A stretch of DNA of 45,623 nt from Chloroflexota bacterium (GTDB lineage: Bacteria; Chloroflexota; Anaerolineae; Caldilineales; Caldilineaceae): the NCBI GenBank assembly GCA_024277175.1, contig JAJRVT010000072.1, forward strand, positions 1 through 45,623, read 5' to 3'. The notes under the pieces are model-generated. The model ran no database searches and was not told the DNA's origin. It saw nothing but the letters and a program-made list of their open reading frames with translations. Below, one piece after another: positions 22,918-32,692 of this stretch; the first letter of the stretch is position 1, and the number at the start of each line of letters is the position of its first letter. The translations under genes were made by a program, and so were the position numbers.

Positions 22918-24372
22918 ATGAACGGACAGAATTCGATCTCTCGCCGCAGTTTTCTGAAGTATACGGCCATGTTCGGGGCGGGCGCTGCGCTGGCGGCCTG
23001 TGCGGCCCCGGTCGCTCCAGCCGCGCCGGCTGCGGAAGCCCCGGCCGCGGCCGAAGCGCCAGCCGCGCTTGATCTTCCCTTCGAGGTTGCGCCCGAAGCC
23101 ATGAACCCCTTGGGGTTGGAAGCGGGAACGCCCGTGGAAGGCGTCTTCTTCGAGGGCGGTCTCGGTCGCGCCTACATCGACAACGCCGCTGAGATCTTCC
23201 GCGCTTTGCATCCCGACAACGAACTCTCGGTGGCGGGCATCCAGCGGGTGGGCGAGCAACTGCGCCCCCGCTTCATCGCCGGCAACCCGCCGGACGTGAT
23301 CGACAACAGCGGCGCCGGCAATCTGGACCGGGCCGCGCTGGTGGCCGAAGGTCAGATGCTGGACCTGGCCCCGTTGATGGCGGCCCCCTCCTTGGACACG
23401 CCAGGCAAGACCTTCGCCGAGACCCTCATGCCCGGCTCCCAGGTCAACGGCGTTTGGGATGGCGTGCAGCGGGAATTGGACATCACCCTGACCGTCTTCG
23501 GCATCTGGCACAGCAAAACCCTCTTCGAGGAGAAGGGTTGGGAATATCCCAAAACCTGGGACGACATGCTGGCGCTCTGCGAACAGATCAAGAGCGATGG
23601 CATCAGCCCCTGGACCTATCAGGGCAAGTTCCCCCAGTACATGGTCTTCGGCGTGCTGACGCCCCTGATCTACAAGAATGGCGGCATGGAAGCCATCATC
23701 GCCCTGGACAACCTGGAGGACGGCGCCTGGGAGAACCCGGCCGTAGTCAAGGCGGCGGAGATGATGGCGGAGCTGGCCAATCGCGATTTCATCATGCCCG
23801 GCACCGAGGGCCTGACCCACACCGAAGCCCAGGCCGAATGGCTGCAGGGCAAGGCCGCCTTCATTCCCTGCGGCAGTTGGCTGGAAAACGAGATGCGCGA
23901 GCTGACGCCTGAGAACTTCGACATGGTGGTCAATCCGGTGCCCGGCCAGACGGAGGACAAGCTCAATTCTCTGCTGGTCAACGCCGGCGAGGAATACTTC
24001 GTCCCCTCCCAGGGGGCCAACCCCGTGGGCGGCATGGAATTCATGCGCTGCCTGATGTCCAGAGAGAACGCCAAGTTCTTCGCCCAGAACGTGGGCGTGA
24101 TCATGCCCGTGATCGGCGGCACCGAGGGCGTCGAGTTGAGCAGCGCGCTGGAATCGGCGCTGGCCGCGGTCAACGCAGCCGGTGATGAAACCTTCGCCGA
24201 CAAGTTCTACCTGGGCGGCTGGTACAGCGACCTGCGCAGCGAAGTGAAGGACCGCACCGGCGATCTGCTGACCAAGCGCATCACGGTGGATGAGTTCATC
24301 GCCGCCATGCAGAAGAAGGCCGATGAGATCAAGGCCGACCCCGATATCATCAAGTACCATCGGGAAGCCTAA
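22918..24372 (+). CDS. ABC transporter sugar-binding lipoprotein, NgcE-like
   Basis: A 484-residue extracytoplasmic solute-binding protein. A twin-arginine signal (SRRSFLK, residues 8-14) is combined with lipobox LAAC (Cys28), so it is probably Tat-exported and lipid-anchored. An Ala/Pro-rich tether follows. The mature part resembles the N-acetylglucosamine/diacetylchitobiose-binding NgcE group: FFEGGLGRAYIDNAAEIF, LRPRFIAGNPPDVIDNSGAG, WHSKTLFEEKGWEYPKTWDD and WTYQGKFPQYM. Expected ligand: GlcNAc or a chitobiose-like sugar (family inference). AGGAGG lies directly before ATG 22918. The two permeases follow; no ATPase is present, as in Das/Ngc systems that use a shared MsiK-type ATPase. Confidence 0.88.
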   Translation: MNGQNSISRRSFLKYTAMFGAGAALAACAAPVAPAAPAAEAPAAAEAPAALDLPFEVAPEAMNPLGLEAGTPVEGVFFEGGLGRAYIDNAAEIFRALHPDNELSVAGIQRVGEQLRPRFIAGNPPDVIDNSGAGNLDRAALVAEGQMLDLAPLMAAPSLDTPGKTFAETLMPGSQVNGVWDGVQRELDITLTVFGIWHSKTLFEEKGWEYPKTWDDMLALCEQIKSDGISPWTYQGKFPQYMVFGVLTPLIYKNGGMEAIIALDNLEDGAWENPAVVKAAEMMAELANRDFIMPGTEGLTHTEAQAEWLQGKAAFIPCGSWLENEMRELTPENFDMVVNPVPGQTEDKLNSLLVNAGEEYFVPSQGANPVGGMEFMRCLMSRENAKFFAQNVGVIMPVIGGTEGVELSSALESALAAVNAAGDETFADKFYLGGWYSDLRSEVKDRTGDLLTKRITVDEFIAAMQKKADEIKADPDIIKYHREA

Positions 24373-24390
24373 GATCCCTGGCGCGGCCCC

Positions 24391-24484
24391 ATAGATGGAC
24401 CGCGGATGGAGCGGATTGGTCTCCCAGATTTTTTCTAAAAAAATTCGGGTTGTTCCGCCCAATCCGCCCAATCCGCGGTCTATT
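24391..24484. repeat. Family A palindromic repeat, copy 5, within the transporter operon
   Basis: ATAGATGGACCGCGGATGGA at one end and CAATCCGCGGTCTATT at the other, with GATTTTTTCTAAAAAAATTCG in the middle. It separates the binding-protein gene from its permease genes, where a hairpin can lower downstream expression. Confidence 0.88.
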
Positions 24485-24560
24485 AAGGTCCAGCGTACAG
24501 TCACGTCACTCGCATCTGCGGACGGGTGCAGACAGGTTCATCGACAACAGGAGGTGACGC

Positions 24561-25436
24561 TTGTATCGCAACAAGTATCGACTGATCATCCCTTTTCTCA
24601 TTCCATCGCTACTGATCTATCTCACTTTTGTGATCTACCCCTACGCCAGCGCGATGTACATTAGCCTGACCCGCTGGCGCGGTCTGTCCCAGCCGCCCCA
24701 GTTCATTGGATTGGCCAATTTCCAGAAGATGCTGCAAGACGAACATTTCTGGAACGCGCTGGGCAACAACGCCGTCTACCTGATCACGCTGCCTACCATC
24801 ACGCTGATCCTGGCGCTCTTTTTCGCCTTTTTGCTGACCCAGGGCGTGCCGCTGAGCAAATTCTATCGAATCTCCTATTTTTTCCCCCAACTCATGTCGG
24901 TGGTGGCCATTGGCGTGCTCTGGAGCTTCGTCTATCACCCCACAATTGGCATCCTCAACTCGCTGTTACAAGCGATCGGGATCTCCAATCCCCCCATTTG
25001 GCTGGGCAATCCCAAAACCGTACTGGGTGCGGTGAGCGGGGTTGCGATCTGGCAGGCGGTGGGATTCTACATGGTGCTCTTTATCGCCGCCATGGAAGCC
25101 GTGCCCATGAGTCTCTACGAAGCGGCCATGATCGACGGGGCCAACCGCTGGCAACTCTTCTGGAAGATCACCATCCCCATGATCTGGGAAACGTTGATGA
25201 CAGCCATGATTTTCATCATGATTTTCGCCACCAACATGTTCGCCATCACCCAGACAATGACCCAGGGCGGGCCAAGCCGTTCGTCCGAAGTGCTCTCCAC
25301 CTTCCTCTATGATGAAGCTTTTCTGGGCAGCAAATTCGGCTACGGCACCGCCATCGCCGTCACCCTTTTCTTCATCGTGCTGGCGATCTCGCTCACGGTG
25401 CAGCGCCTCATGCGTCGCGACACTCTGGAATATTGA
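24561..25436 (+). CDS. Sugar ABC transporter permease 1 (MalF/NgcF-like)
   Basis: A 291-residue inner-membrane permease with six predicted helices (first LIIPFLIPSLLIYLTFVIYP). The EAA loop that contacts the ATPase reads EAAMIDGANRWQLFWKITIP near residues 187-206. The start is an unusual TTG at 24561, chosen because AGGAGGTG at 24549-24556 is ideally placed and the family N-terminus begins there. It pairs with the second permease, whose start lies 14 bases after its stop codon. Together with the NgcE-like protein it should move an amino sugar or short chito-oligomer inward. Confidence 0.93.
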   Translation: MYRNKYRLIIPFLIPSLLIYLTFVIYPYASAMYISLTRWRGLSQPPQFIGLANFQKMLQDEHFWNALGNNAVYLITLPTITLILALFFAFLLTQGVPLSKFYRISYFFPQLMSVVAIGVLWSFVYHPTIGILNSLLQAIGISNPPIWLGNPKTVLGAVSGVAIWQAVGFYMVLFIAAMEAVPMSLYEAAMIDGANRWQLFWKITIPMIWETLMTAMIFIMIFATNMFAITQTMTQGGPSRSSEVLSTFLYDEAFLGSKFGYGTAIAVTLFFIVLAISLTVQRLMRRDTLEY

Positions 25437-25450
25437 TAGGGGATACTGAC

Positions 25451-26329
25451 ATGACAACCACCGTAAAATCCAGCAGCGTGACCGGCAACCAACAAAGCGC
25501 AGGCGCGCGTCTCTCCGGGATAGCCATCAACCTCTTCCTGGCTATCTGGGCCGTGATCGTCATCTTTCCCATGGGGTGGCTACTCTATAGTTCACTCAAG
25601 ACGGATCAGGAGATTTTCTTCAGCCCCTGGACCCTGCCCGCCTCTCCCCAGTGGGACAATTTCGTCCGCGCCTGGCAGGACGCGCATATCGGCGACTATT
25701 TTCTCAACAGTTTCATCGTCGTCCTGCCCTCGCTGGCGCTGATCCTGATCCTCTCGGCCATGACCGCGTATGTGCTGGCCCGCTTCCCCTTTCCTGGCAA
25801 TCGCTTCATCTTCTATCTTTTCCTGGCCGGTATGCTCTTCCCGGTCTTCATGGCGCTGATCCCCCTCTTCTTCCTGGTCAAGGACCTGCATCTGCTCAAC
25901 ACCTTCCAAGGGTTGATCCTGGTCTATGTGGCCTTCTCTCTACCCTTTAGCGTCTTTTTCATGACCGGTTTTTTCAAATCGCTGCCATCGGAACTACACG
26001 AAGCGGCCATCATCGACGGCGCCAACCAGTACCAGGTATTTTTTAAGATCATGCTGCCCCTGGCCCAGGCCGGGCTGGTCAGCATCGCCATCTTCAACTT
26101 CCTGGGCATGTGGAACCAGTACCTGCTGCCCGTGGTGCTCATGACCGACGCCAAGCGCTATCTGCTCACCCAGGGTCTGGCTTTCATGCTTCACCAGCAA
26201 TACTACAAAAACGACTGGAGCGGCCTCTTCGCCGCCGTGGCCCTGATCATGATCCCGACCCTGATCGTCTATGTGGTTTTCCAGGGCCAGATCCAGAAGG
26301 GGATTACAGTCGGGGCGTTGAAGGGGTGA
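25451..26329 (+). CDS. Sugar ABC transporter permease 2 (MalG/NgcG-like)
   Basis: A 292-residue inner-membrane permease with six helices (first about residues 25-45, INLFLAIWAVIVIFPMGWLL). The EAA loop EAAIIDGANQYQVFFKIMLP lies near residues 189-208. ATG 25451 is preferred to an in-frame TTG at 25433 that overlaps the previous stop. It is the partner of permease 1. A block of repeats (26336-26459) separates it from the SIS-domain gene. Confidence 0.93.
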   Translation: MTTTVKSSSVTGNQQSAGARLSGIAINLFLAIWAVIVIFPMGWLLYSSLKTDQEIFFSPWTLPASPQWDNFVRAWQDAHIGDYFLNSFIVVLPSLALILILSAMTAYVLARFPFPGNRFIFYLFLAGMLFPVFMALIPLFFLVKDLHLLNTFQGLILVYVAFSLPFSVFFMTGFFKSLPSELHEAAIIDGANQYQVFFKIMLPLAQAGLVSIAIFNFLGMWNQYLLPVVLMTDAKRYLLTQGLAFMLHQQYYKNDWSGLFAAVALIMIPTLIVYVVFQGQIQKGITVGALKG

Positions 26330-26335
26330 TCTTTT

Positions 26336-26459
26336 TGACAAGATGACAGAATGACAAGGTGACATCTCCCCCAAGATTGGGGGCCGGGGGGCTAAGACAG
26401 GGTGACAAGGCGATCCGGTCACCCTGTTATCTTGTCACCCTGTTATCTTGTCATCCTGC
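26336..26459. repeat. Family C tandem/inverted repeat block with a 'CCCCAAnnTTGGGG' unit
   Basis: TGACAAGATGACAGAATGAC and AAGGTGACAT on the left mirror GGTCACCCTGTTATCTTGTC and ACCCTGTTATCTTGTCATCC on the right. A TCCCCCAAGATTGGGGGCC unit lies at 26366-26384. Other family C blocks are at 29488-29552 and 35140-35208. Confidence 0.82.
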
Positions 26460-26500
26460 CACGCTTTCCAACCATCACACAGCCAGACGGGAGAAAAACC

Positions 26501-27229
26501 GTGCTTGCGAACGATTATTTGACGAACGCGCAGGGGGTGTTGCGGAAGATCCAGGAGACCCAGATGGAGGCCATCCTGACCGCAGCCGACTGGATCACCG
26601 AGTCCCTGCTGGGCGGAGGCGTCTTCCACGCCTTTGGCAGCGGCCACTCCTACATCATCGCCGCCGAGGCCCACGGCCGCGCCGGCGGGCTGGTGCCTGT
26701 GCAGCCCATCTACGACCCGGCCGAGGGCCAGGCCGAACGGCTGGAAGGCTACGCGGCCACCGTGCTCAACCGCTATGACGTGCGCCCAGGCGAGGTGCTC
26801 CTCATCGCCTCCAACTCCGGCATCAACGCCGTGCCCATCGAAATGGCGCTGGAGGCCCAGAAGCGGGGCCTCAAAGTGGTCGCCATCACCTCCATGGCCC
26901 ACACCCGGGCCGCGACGCCCCGCCATTCCAGTGGCAAGAAACTCTACGAGATCGCGGACCTGGTCATCGACAACTGTGGCATCGTGGGCGACGCGGCCAT
27001 TGAGATCCCCGGCTTCCCCGGCCGGGCCGGCGCCACCTCCAGCATCGCCGGCGCGGCCATCGTCAACGCCATCACCGTGCAGGTGGCCGAAAACCTGTCC
27101 GCCCGGGGCGTGACGCCGCCCATCCTCATCAGCGCCAACATCGAGGGCGGGGACGAACACAACGCTCGCATCCAGGCCCAGTATCTCGATCGGCTGAAGC
27201 GGACCATGATCCCGGTCTATGCGAAGTAG
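26501..27229 (+). CDS. SIS-domain phosphosugar protein, UPF0309 family
   Basis: A 242-residue cytoplasmic protein. GTG 26501 is preceded by CGGGAGA at 26488-26494. The SIS fold shows the phosphosugar-binding GSGHSYIIAAEAHGRAGG near residues 46-63 and IASNSGINAVPIEMA near 103-117 (the second serine motif), then KRGLKVVAITSM near 123. Family members are annotated only as sugar isomerase/SIS proteins. Here the gene closes an anmK-GntR-NgcEFG-like cluster, so its substrate is probably a phosphorylated amino sugar. Because AnmK makes MurNAc-6-P and no MurQ is seen, an etherase or isomerase step on that product is possible, but this is inference. A strong terminator follows. Confidence 0.88.
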   Translation: MLANDYLTNAQGVLRKIQETQMEAILTAADWITESLLGGGVFHAFGSGHSYIIAAEAHGRAGGLVPVQPIYDPAEGQAERLEGYAATVLNRYDVRPGEVLLIASNSGINAVPIEMALEAQKRGLKVVAITSMAHTRAATPRHSSGKKLYEIADLVIDNCGIVGDAAIEIPGFPGRAGATSSIAGAAIVNAITVQVAENLSARGVTPPILISANIEGGDEHNARIQAQYLDRLKRTMIPVYAK

Positions 27230-27310
27230 AGCGCCCGTGCGAGTGCGTCCCACGTCATCCGCCAATCCCCTCCACCAGTCGCTCCCCATGGCGTGGGATG
27301 GACCGTCCCA

Positions 27311-27343
27311 AGACACCGGGTTTTTGACAAAAACCCGGTGTCT
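27311..27343. terminator. Bidirectional terminator between convergent genes
   Basis: AGACACCGGGTTTTTG, one A, and the exact complement CAAAAACCCGGTGTCT: a 16-bp perfect stem carrying T-runs in both directions. It separates the SIS gene (+) from the GNAT gene (-) and overlaps the last two bases (27342-27343) of the latter's TAG stop codon. Confidence 0.88.
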
Positions 27344-28631
27344 ACGCGCCTAGCCGCGCCCACAAATTCACCCCCGCGCGCTCGCCCACCAGAAACCGTC
27401 GCTCTCCCTCTCGCGCCACGCCGGTGATCACGTACTGTCCCGGTTCCTGGCCCACCAGACGGACGAAAAGCCGGTCCGTGGCCTCGCGCCAAGCCTGGGC
27501 CGCGGCCGGGTCCTGCTGCTGGAGAGCAGTCCAGTTCGCGGGGATCTCGATGGCGATGCGGGGGTTGTCGGGCGTGACATCCAGGAGATCCGGGCCATGG
27601 TTGACGCGCACAACAGGCCCCGCATCGGCCAGGTCCGGGACGTGGGCGCGGGACGCGGACGTTTCCTGCACCCGCTGGCCGCCCACCAGCCAGGTCACGC
27701 CAAAGCGGGACGCGGGCAAGCGGTTGAGCGCGTTGCGGAAAGGGTAAAGGTCGGGATAAAAATCAAAGGCCAGCGCGCGCAGGCGACCGAAGTTGAGCGC
27801 GGCGTTGGGAAACTGAAGCGGGTCGAAGGTCCAGTGGACCACGCCCATGCCCTCGGCCCGCGCGTCCTCCCCCTGGATCCGTTTGAGCAGAGCGCCAATG
27901 CCCATACCCCGGAAGTCAGGCGACACCCCCATGACCTGGGACTCCAACCGCAGGTCGCCGTTGAAACGCTCATGCCAGCCCGCGGGCAGGCGCGGCCCGC
28001 CGAACTTGATGAAGCCCAGCAGAAAGCCGGCCAGCCGCCCCTCCACCCGCGCCACCAGGGAGGAGCCAAGCCCGAAGTCCAGACCGTGGATGTCCGCGGG
28101 ATAGCTGGATCCGGGCGCGCTGCCCCAGATACAGGCCTGTAGCCCACGGATGCGCGCGGCCTCCTCCTGTGAAGGGCGACCGATGCTGAAGGGGCCGAAT
28201 TGACGCGCGTCCGGCGCGTAGCGCTGGGGCGACCGGGGATCGTAGAAGACGACGCACGCACCCGGCAAGCGGGCCTCGACCGCGGCAGTCAGCGCGTTCG
28301 CGGGCAAACGCGCCGGGGAGAGACCGGGAGTTGGCCGGTGGGCGGCGTTGTCGTGGTCCGTCCCCGGCGCGTGATGATAGCGCAGGGTGTACATCCGCGC
28401 GCAGTCAGGGCGATCCGGGTCCGGTCGGCGGGGGAAGAGAAAACCCGCGCCGATCCAGCGCCCGTCCTCGGAAAAACGCGCGATATAGCCGCCGATGCGG
28501 GGTAGGGTGGCGGCGAGAAAATATGTAGGGAAAAGAGTTTCGACGTCCGCAGGGGCAATGCGGTCGCAGATGCGTTCGATCTCGGCCCGCCAGTCAGGAT
28601 GGCCGGCCGCCAACAATGTCACTTCGATCAC
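27342..28631 (-). CDS. GNAT-superfamily acyltransferase (COG3375-like)
   Basis: A 429-residue protein. The start is GTG 28631, with TTTGGAGG seven bases upstream; longer in-frame readings run into a palindromic repeat. The GNAT acetyl-CoA loop is visible in the middle: LESQVMGVSPDFRGMGIGALLKRIQ (Q/RxxGxG/A-type) with VVHWTFDPLQFPNAALNF just after, which is the signature of the COG3375 predicted acetyltransferases. N-terminal (about 1-140) and C-terminal (about 340-429) parts extend beyond one GNAT domain; the N-terminal part contains a second, weaker GNAT-like half. Substrate unknown. It lies downstream of rlmB, separated by a family A repeat, and may be transcribed with it. Confidence 0.82.
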   Translation of the reverse strand: MIEVTLLAAGHPDWRAEIERICDRIAPADVETLFPTYFLAATLPRIGGYIARFSEDGRWIGAGFLFPRRPDPDRPDCARMYTLRYHHAPGTDHDNAAHRPTPGLSPARLPANALTAAVEARLPGACVVFYDPRSPQRYAPDARQFGPFSIGRPSQEEAARIRGLQACIWGSAPGSSYPADIHGLDFGLGSSLVARVEGRLAGFLLGFIKFGGPRLPAGWHERFNGDLRLESQVMGVSPDFRGMGIGALLKRIQGEDARAEGMGVVHWTFDPLQFPNAALNFGRLRALAFDFYPDLYPFRNALNRLPASRFGVTWLVGGQRVQETSASRAHVPDLADAGPVVRVNHGPDLLDVTPDNPRIAIEIPANWTALQQQDPAAAQAWREATDRLFVRLVGQEPGQYVITGVAREGERRFLVGERAGVNLWARLGA

Positions 28632-28647
28632 CAGCCGCCTCCAAAGG

Positions 28648-28731
28648 ATAGAACGCGGATTAGGCGGATTGAGCAGAAAAAGCCGAATTTTGAAAAAATC
28701 CGTGAAGATCCGCTCAATCCGCGTTCTATTG
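28648..28731. repeat. Family A palindromic repeat, copy 6
   Basis: ATAGAACGCGGATTAGGCGG mirrors GCTCAATCCGCGTTCTAT, with CCGAATTTTGAAAAAATCCG in the centre. Its right end contains the TAG stop codon of rlmB (28728-28726). Confidence 0.92.
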
Positions 28732-29478
28732 TAGTTGCCGGGCCTGGAACGCGCTGTAGAGGACGATAGAGCCGGCCACGGCCGCGTTGAGGCTGGCGAT
28801 GCGCCCGACCATGGGTAGACGGACGAGGAAGTCACATTTCTCACGCGTCAGGCGGGCCAAGCCTTTGCCCTCGCTGCCCACGACCACGGCTAACGCGCCG
28901 CTCAGGTCGCTCTGAGCTAGCGTGGGGACCTCGGGCGCGCCGTCCAGGCCCGCGACCCAAATGTTCTGTTGCTTCAGATCGTCGATGGTGCGGTTCAGGT
29001 TGGTGACCCGCACCACCCGCAGATGCTCGACCGCGCCGGCGCTGGCGTTGCTGACTGCGGCCGTAATATGGGCGGCGCGCCGGTCCGGGAGCACGATGCC
29101 ATGAACGCCCACCGCCTCAGCCGTGCGCATGAGCGTGCCCAGGTTTTGGGGATCCTGCAAGTGATCGAGCAACAGCAGGAAAGGCGGTTCGTCCGCCTTT
29201 TTGGCCGCGGCCAGGCAGTCCATGAGGTTGACGTAGGGATAACCCTCCACCTCCAGCGCCACGCCCTGGGCGTTGACCCCCCGGCCGGAGAACTTGTCGA
29301 AAAGCCCGCCGCGGATGGTGCGCGTGGGCAGCTTCAGCCGCTCGGCCTCGGCCTGGATCTCAGCCACGATGCCGCCCTTGGCGCTCTTCCGTTCTTCCAG
29401 CCACAGCCGGTACATCTGCCGCCGCCCCGCGCGCAACGCCTCCAGCACCGCGTGACGACCGTATAGTAGTTCGCTCAT
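28726..29478 (-). CDS. rlmB: 23S rRNA (guanosine-2'-O-)-methyltransferase, RlmB/TrmH (SPOUT) family
   Basis: A 250-residue SPOUT methyltransferase. The N-terminal substrate-binding domain ([15 protein letters not shown], residues 6-20) resembles the L30e-like domain of RlmB. The knot domain carries motif 1 ([19 protein letters not shown]), motif 2 ([10 protein letters not shown]) and motif 3 ([15 protein letters not shown]). Expected role: 2'-O-methylation of G2251 in the 23S rRNA peptidyl-transferase loop; another rRNA or tRNA site is possible for this family. The stop codon comes from a family A repeat. It lies directly after cysS, a frequent neighbour in bacteria. Confidence 0.92.
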   Translation of the reverse strand: MSELLYGRHAVLEALRAGRRQMYRLWLEERKSAKGGIVAEIQAEAERLKLPTRTIRGGLFDKFSGRGVNAQGVALEVEGYPYVNLMDCLAAAKKADEPPFLLLLDHLQDPQNLGTLMRTAEAVGVHGIVLPDRRAAHITAAVSNASAGAVEHLRVVRVTNLNRTIDDLKQQNIWVAGLDGAPEVPTLAQSDLSGALAVVVGSEGKGLARLTREKCDFLVRLPMVGRIASLNAAVAGSIVLYSAFQARQLQ

Positions 29479-29487
29479 GTCAACCTT

Positions 29488-29552
29488 TTTTTTATGACAA
29501 GATGAAGGGGTGAAGCAGTCATCTTGTCATCTTGTCATCCTGTCATCTTGTC
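29488..29552. repeat. Family C repeat block between cysS and rlmB
   Basis: TGACAAGATGAAGGGGTGA on one side; CATCTTGTCATCTTGTCATC followed by CTGTCATCTTGTCA on the other. On the minus strand, the last codons and stop of cysS (DKMTG-stop) are read from this repeat. Confidence 0.82.
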
Positions 29553-30947
29553 AAATCGCCACGTCGTGCCCTCGCGGCTGTCTTCCAGCACCACGCCCAA
29601 TTCGGCTAACTGGTCGCGAACTTTGTCAGCCAGGGCCCACTGTTTGGCAGCGCGCAAGTCGCTGCGCACGCTGACCAACAGATCGATGAACGGTTTTGCC
29701 GCCACGCCAACGTCGCCCCCCGCGCCCTCGGCCAGTTGCAGGCCCAGGACGCCGCTCAACTCGCGCAGGGTGCGCTGAGCGGCTTCAAAGAAGGGACCGC
29801 CCACGCCGGCGTCGCGTGCGCTGTTGATGGCCCGCACTAAATCAAAAAGCGCGGCCAACGCGCTGCTAGTGTTGAAGTCGTCGTCCATGGCCTGGATGAA
29901 GGCGATGCGCGCGTCCTCGGTGGCCAGGCGGAGCGCGTCCGCGTCCGGGCCTGTGCTCTGATCGCCGACCGTGGGGCGCAGGGCCGAGCGCAGGCGGGCC
30001 AGGCTCCGTTCCGCGCTCTCCAGGGACTCCTCGGTGAACGCGACTGGCTTGCGATAGTAGCCGGAGAAGATCAGCAACCGCAGGGCGTCGCCATTATGCT
30101 TGGAGAGGAACTCGTCGATGGTGACCAGGTGGCCCAGAGATTTGCTCATCTTCTGGCCGCCAAGCTGGAGCATGCCGTTGTGCATCCAGTAGCGGGCGAA
30201 GGGCTTGCCGGTCAGGCTCTCGCTCTGTGCGATTTCGTTCTCGTGATGGGGAAAGATGAGATCATTGCCGCCGCCATGGATATCGATGGTTTCGCCCAGG
30301 TGGTGAAGGCACATGGTCGAGCATTCGATGTGCCAGCCGGGCCGTCCCGGTCCCCAAGGGCTGTCCCAGGACGGTTCGCCGGGCTTAGCTGACTTCCAGA
30401 GCGCGAAATCGCCCACGAATTCCTTGCGCTCGTCCTCCTCCACACGCGTGCCGGCCAGCCCCTCGTCCAACTTGCGGTGGCTGAGCTTGCCGTAGTCCTT
30501 GTCAGCCAGCACTCGGAAGTAGACATCGCCATCCACCGGATAGGCGTATCCTTTCTCCTCCAGGCCCTGGATCACATGGATGATCTCGTCGATTTCCCGA
30601 GAAACGCGCGGGTACTCATCCGCGGGCATGACGTTCAACTGGGCCAGGTGCTCCAGATATTTGTTGGCGTAATGGTTGGCCAACTCCATGGGATCCTCGC
30701 CGGTCTCGTTGGCGCGCTTGATGATCTTGTCATCTACGTCGGTGAAGTTGGTCACATAGTGGACCTCATAGCCCTTGTAGATGAGATAGCGACGCACCAT
30801 ATCGAAGACGATGGCGGCCATGGCGTGGCCCACATGGGCGTCGGCGTAAACGGTGGGACCGCAGACGTACATGCGCACCTTGCCCGGCTCCAGGGGGACA
30901 AACTCTTCTTTTTTGCGCGTCAGTGTATTGTAAATGCGTAATGTCAT
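29535..30947 (-). CDS. cysS: Cysteinyl-tRNA synthetase
   Basis: A 470-residue class I aminoacyl-tRNA synthetase that charges tRNA-Cys in the cytoplasm. The zinc-binding Cys29 (MYVCGPTVY) and HIGH-like motif (AHVGHA, 37-42) are at the N-terminus. The tyrosine-rich CysRS signature [23 protein letters not shown], including further zinc ligands, is near 205-227. KMSKS is near 270. The DALR helical tail follows. Length is normal. ATG 30947 is used; a TTG two codons upstream is less likely. The C-terminal residues DKMTG and the stop lie in a family C repeat, so the natural end has probably been altered slightly without harm. Confidence 0.97.
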   Translation of the reverse strand: MTLRIYNTLTRKKEEFVPLEPGKVRMYVCGPTVYADAHVGHAMAAIVFDMVRRYLIYKGYEVHYVTNFTDVDDKIIKRANETGEDPMELANHYANKYLEHLAQLNVMPADEYPRVSREIDEIIHVIQGLEEKGYAYPVDGDVYFRVLADKDYGKLSHRKLDEGLAGTRVEEDERKEFVGDFALWKSAKPGEPSWDSPWGPGRPGWHIECSTMCLHHLGETIDIHGGGNDLIFPHHENEIAQSESLTGKPFARYWMHNGMLQLGGQKMSKSLGHLVTIDEFLSKHNGDALRLLIFSGYYRKPVAFTEESLESAERSLARLRSALRPTVGDQSTGPDADALRLATEDARIAFIQAMDDDFNTSSALAALFDLVRAINSARDAGVGGPFFEAAQRTLRELSGVLGLQLAEGAGGDVGVAAKPFIDLLVSVRSDLRAAKQWALADKVRDQLAELGVVLEDSREGTTWRFDKMTG

Positions 30948-30981
30948 GATCAACCCCGATCACTTTCTGGTAGCGATACAA

Positions 30982-31069
30982 GATAGAACGCGGATTGAAC
31001 AGATTGGGCGGGGAAAGCCGGATTTTGAAAAAATCCGTGACAATCCGCCCGATCCGCTCAATCCGCGTT

Positions 31070-31074
<5 letters not shown>
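30982..31074. repeat. Family A palindromic repeat, copy 7
   Basis: GATAGAACGCGGATTGAAC mirrors GCTCAATCCGCGTTCTATC. The centre is GCCGGATTTTGAAAAAATCC. The TAG stop of the PIN/TRAM gene (31072-31070) is inside its right end. Confidence 0.93.
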
Positions 31075-32143
<1,069 letters not shown>

Positions 32144-32692
32144 GAGTGCAATCTCCACAACGCATTGATGAATGATGATAAAAGGGATAAAATTCGGAGG
32201 ACCGGAACGCCGATAAGCGCCGGCTCGCAGCCAGAGCCGGAAGCGGATGGGCCGTCCCCCGCGCTTGCCATACAACCGACGCCATGGTACATAGTAAGGC
32301 GACAGCGCACCGAAGCAAGCCCTCAGAGAGGGCGTTCCATCGACCATATAGTAAATCGCGTCGTCGTAGCAGAGTCATGATAGATGAATTTCGGATGCGT
32401 CTGCTCAGAATCGTTATCAAAAAACGCCAACTCATACGATGATTATTGCATCATACAGGAAACGCGTCAGTATCGCAATCTACTATTGACCCGATTCCAG
32501 CTATTACAGCACGGTCCGTTCATAGTATGCGCTTTAACGCAGAACCCGCCGCCAACTGCGTTAAAGCGCATACTACGAACGGGGCGCGCTGAAGCGCGTG
32601 CTGCAAACTACTTACAAACAATTCGCGGCCTTCCGCCCGGCTGCGCTATGCGTATTGGGAATGTGCATTCTACAGAAGGAGCTTGACTTACT
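32144..32692. other. 549-base intergenic region holding a long inverted repeat
   Basis: Divergent gap between the PIN/TRAM gene (-) and the PIG-L gene (+). The short reading frames here have no coding character. Its main content is the 27-bp-arm palindrome at 32516-32582 and a partial third arm (CGCGCTGAAGCGCGTGCTGC) at about 32585-32604. No confident promoter could be picked for either gene. Confidence 0.7.
32516..32582. repeat. Long inverted repeat with 27-bp arms
   Basis: The left arm 32516-32542 (TAGTATGCGCTTTAACGCAG in its 3' part) and right arm 32556-32582 (CTGCGTTAAAGCGCATACTA in its 5' part) are complementary with a single mismatch across 27 bp and a 13-base loop. No second full copy is in the window. 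Confidence 0.93.

Noticed and set aside
22813-24504. A 563-codon minus-strand frame opposite the NgcE-like gene.
   Set aside because: Shadow frame with low-complexity Gly/Ala/His composition; it starts and ends in repeats.
26336-26459. Considered as a CRISPR-like array because of short repeated units.
   Set aside because: Units are 8-12 bases, contiguous and mirrored; there are no unique spacers of constant length and no cas genes.
32384-32686. A plus-strand frame in the large intergenic region before the PIG-L gene.
   Set aside because: Encoded mostly by the long inverted repeat; no coding character.
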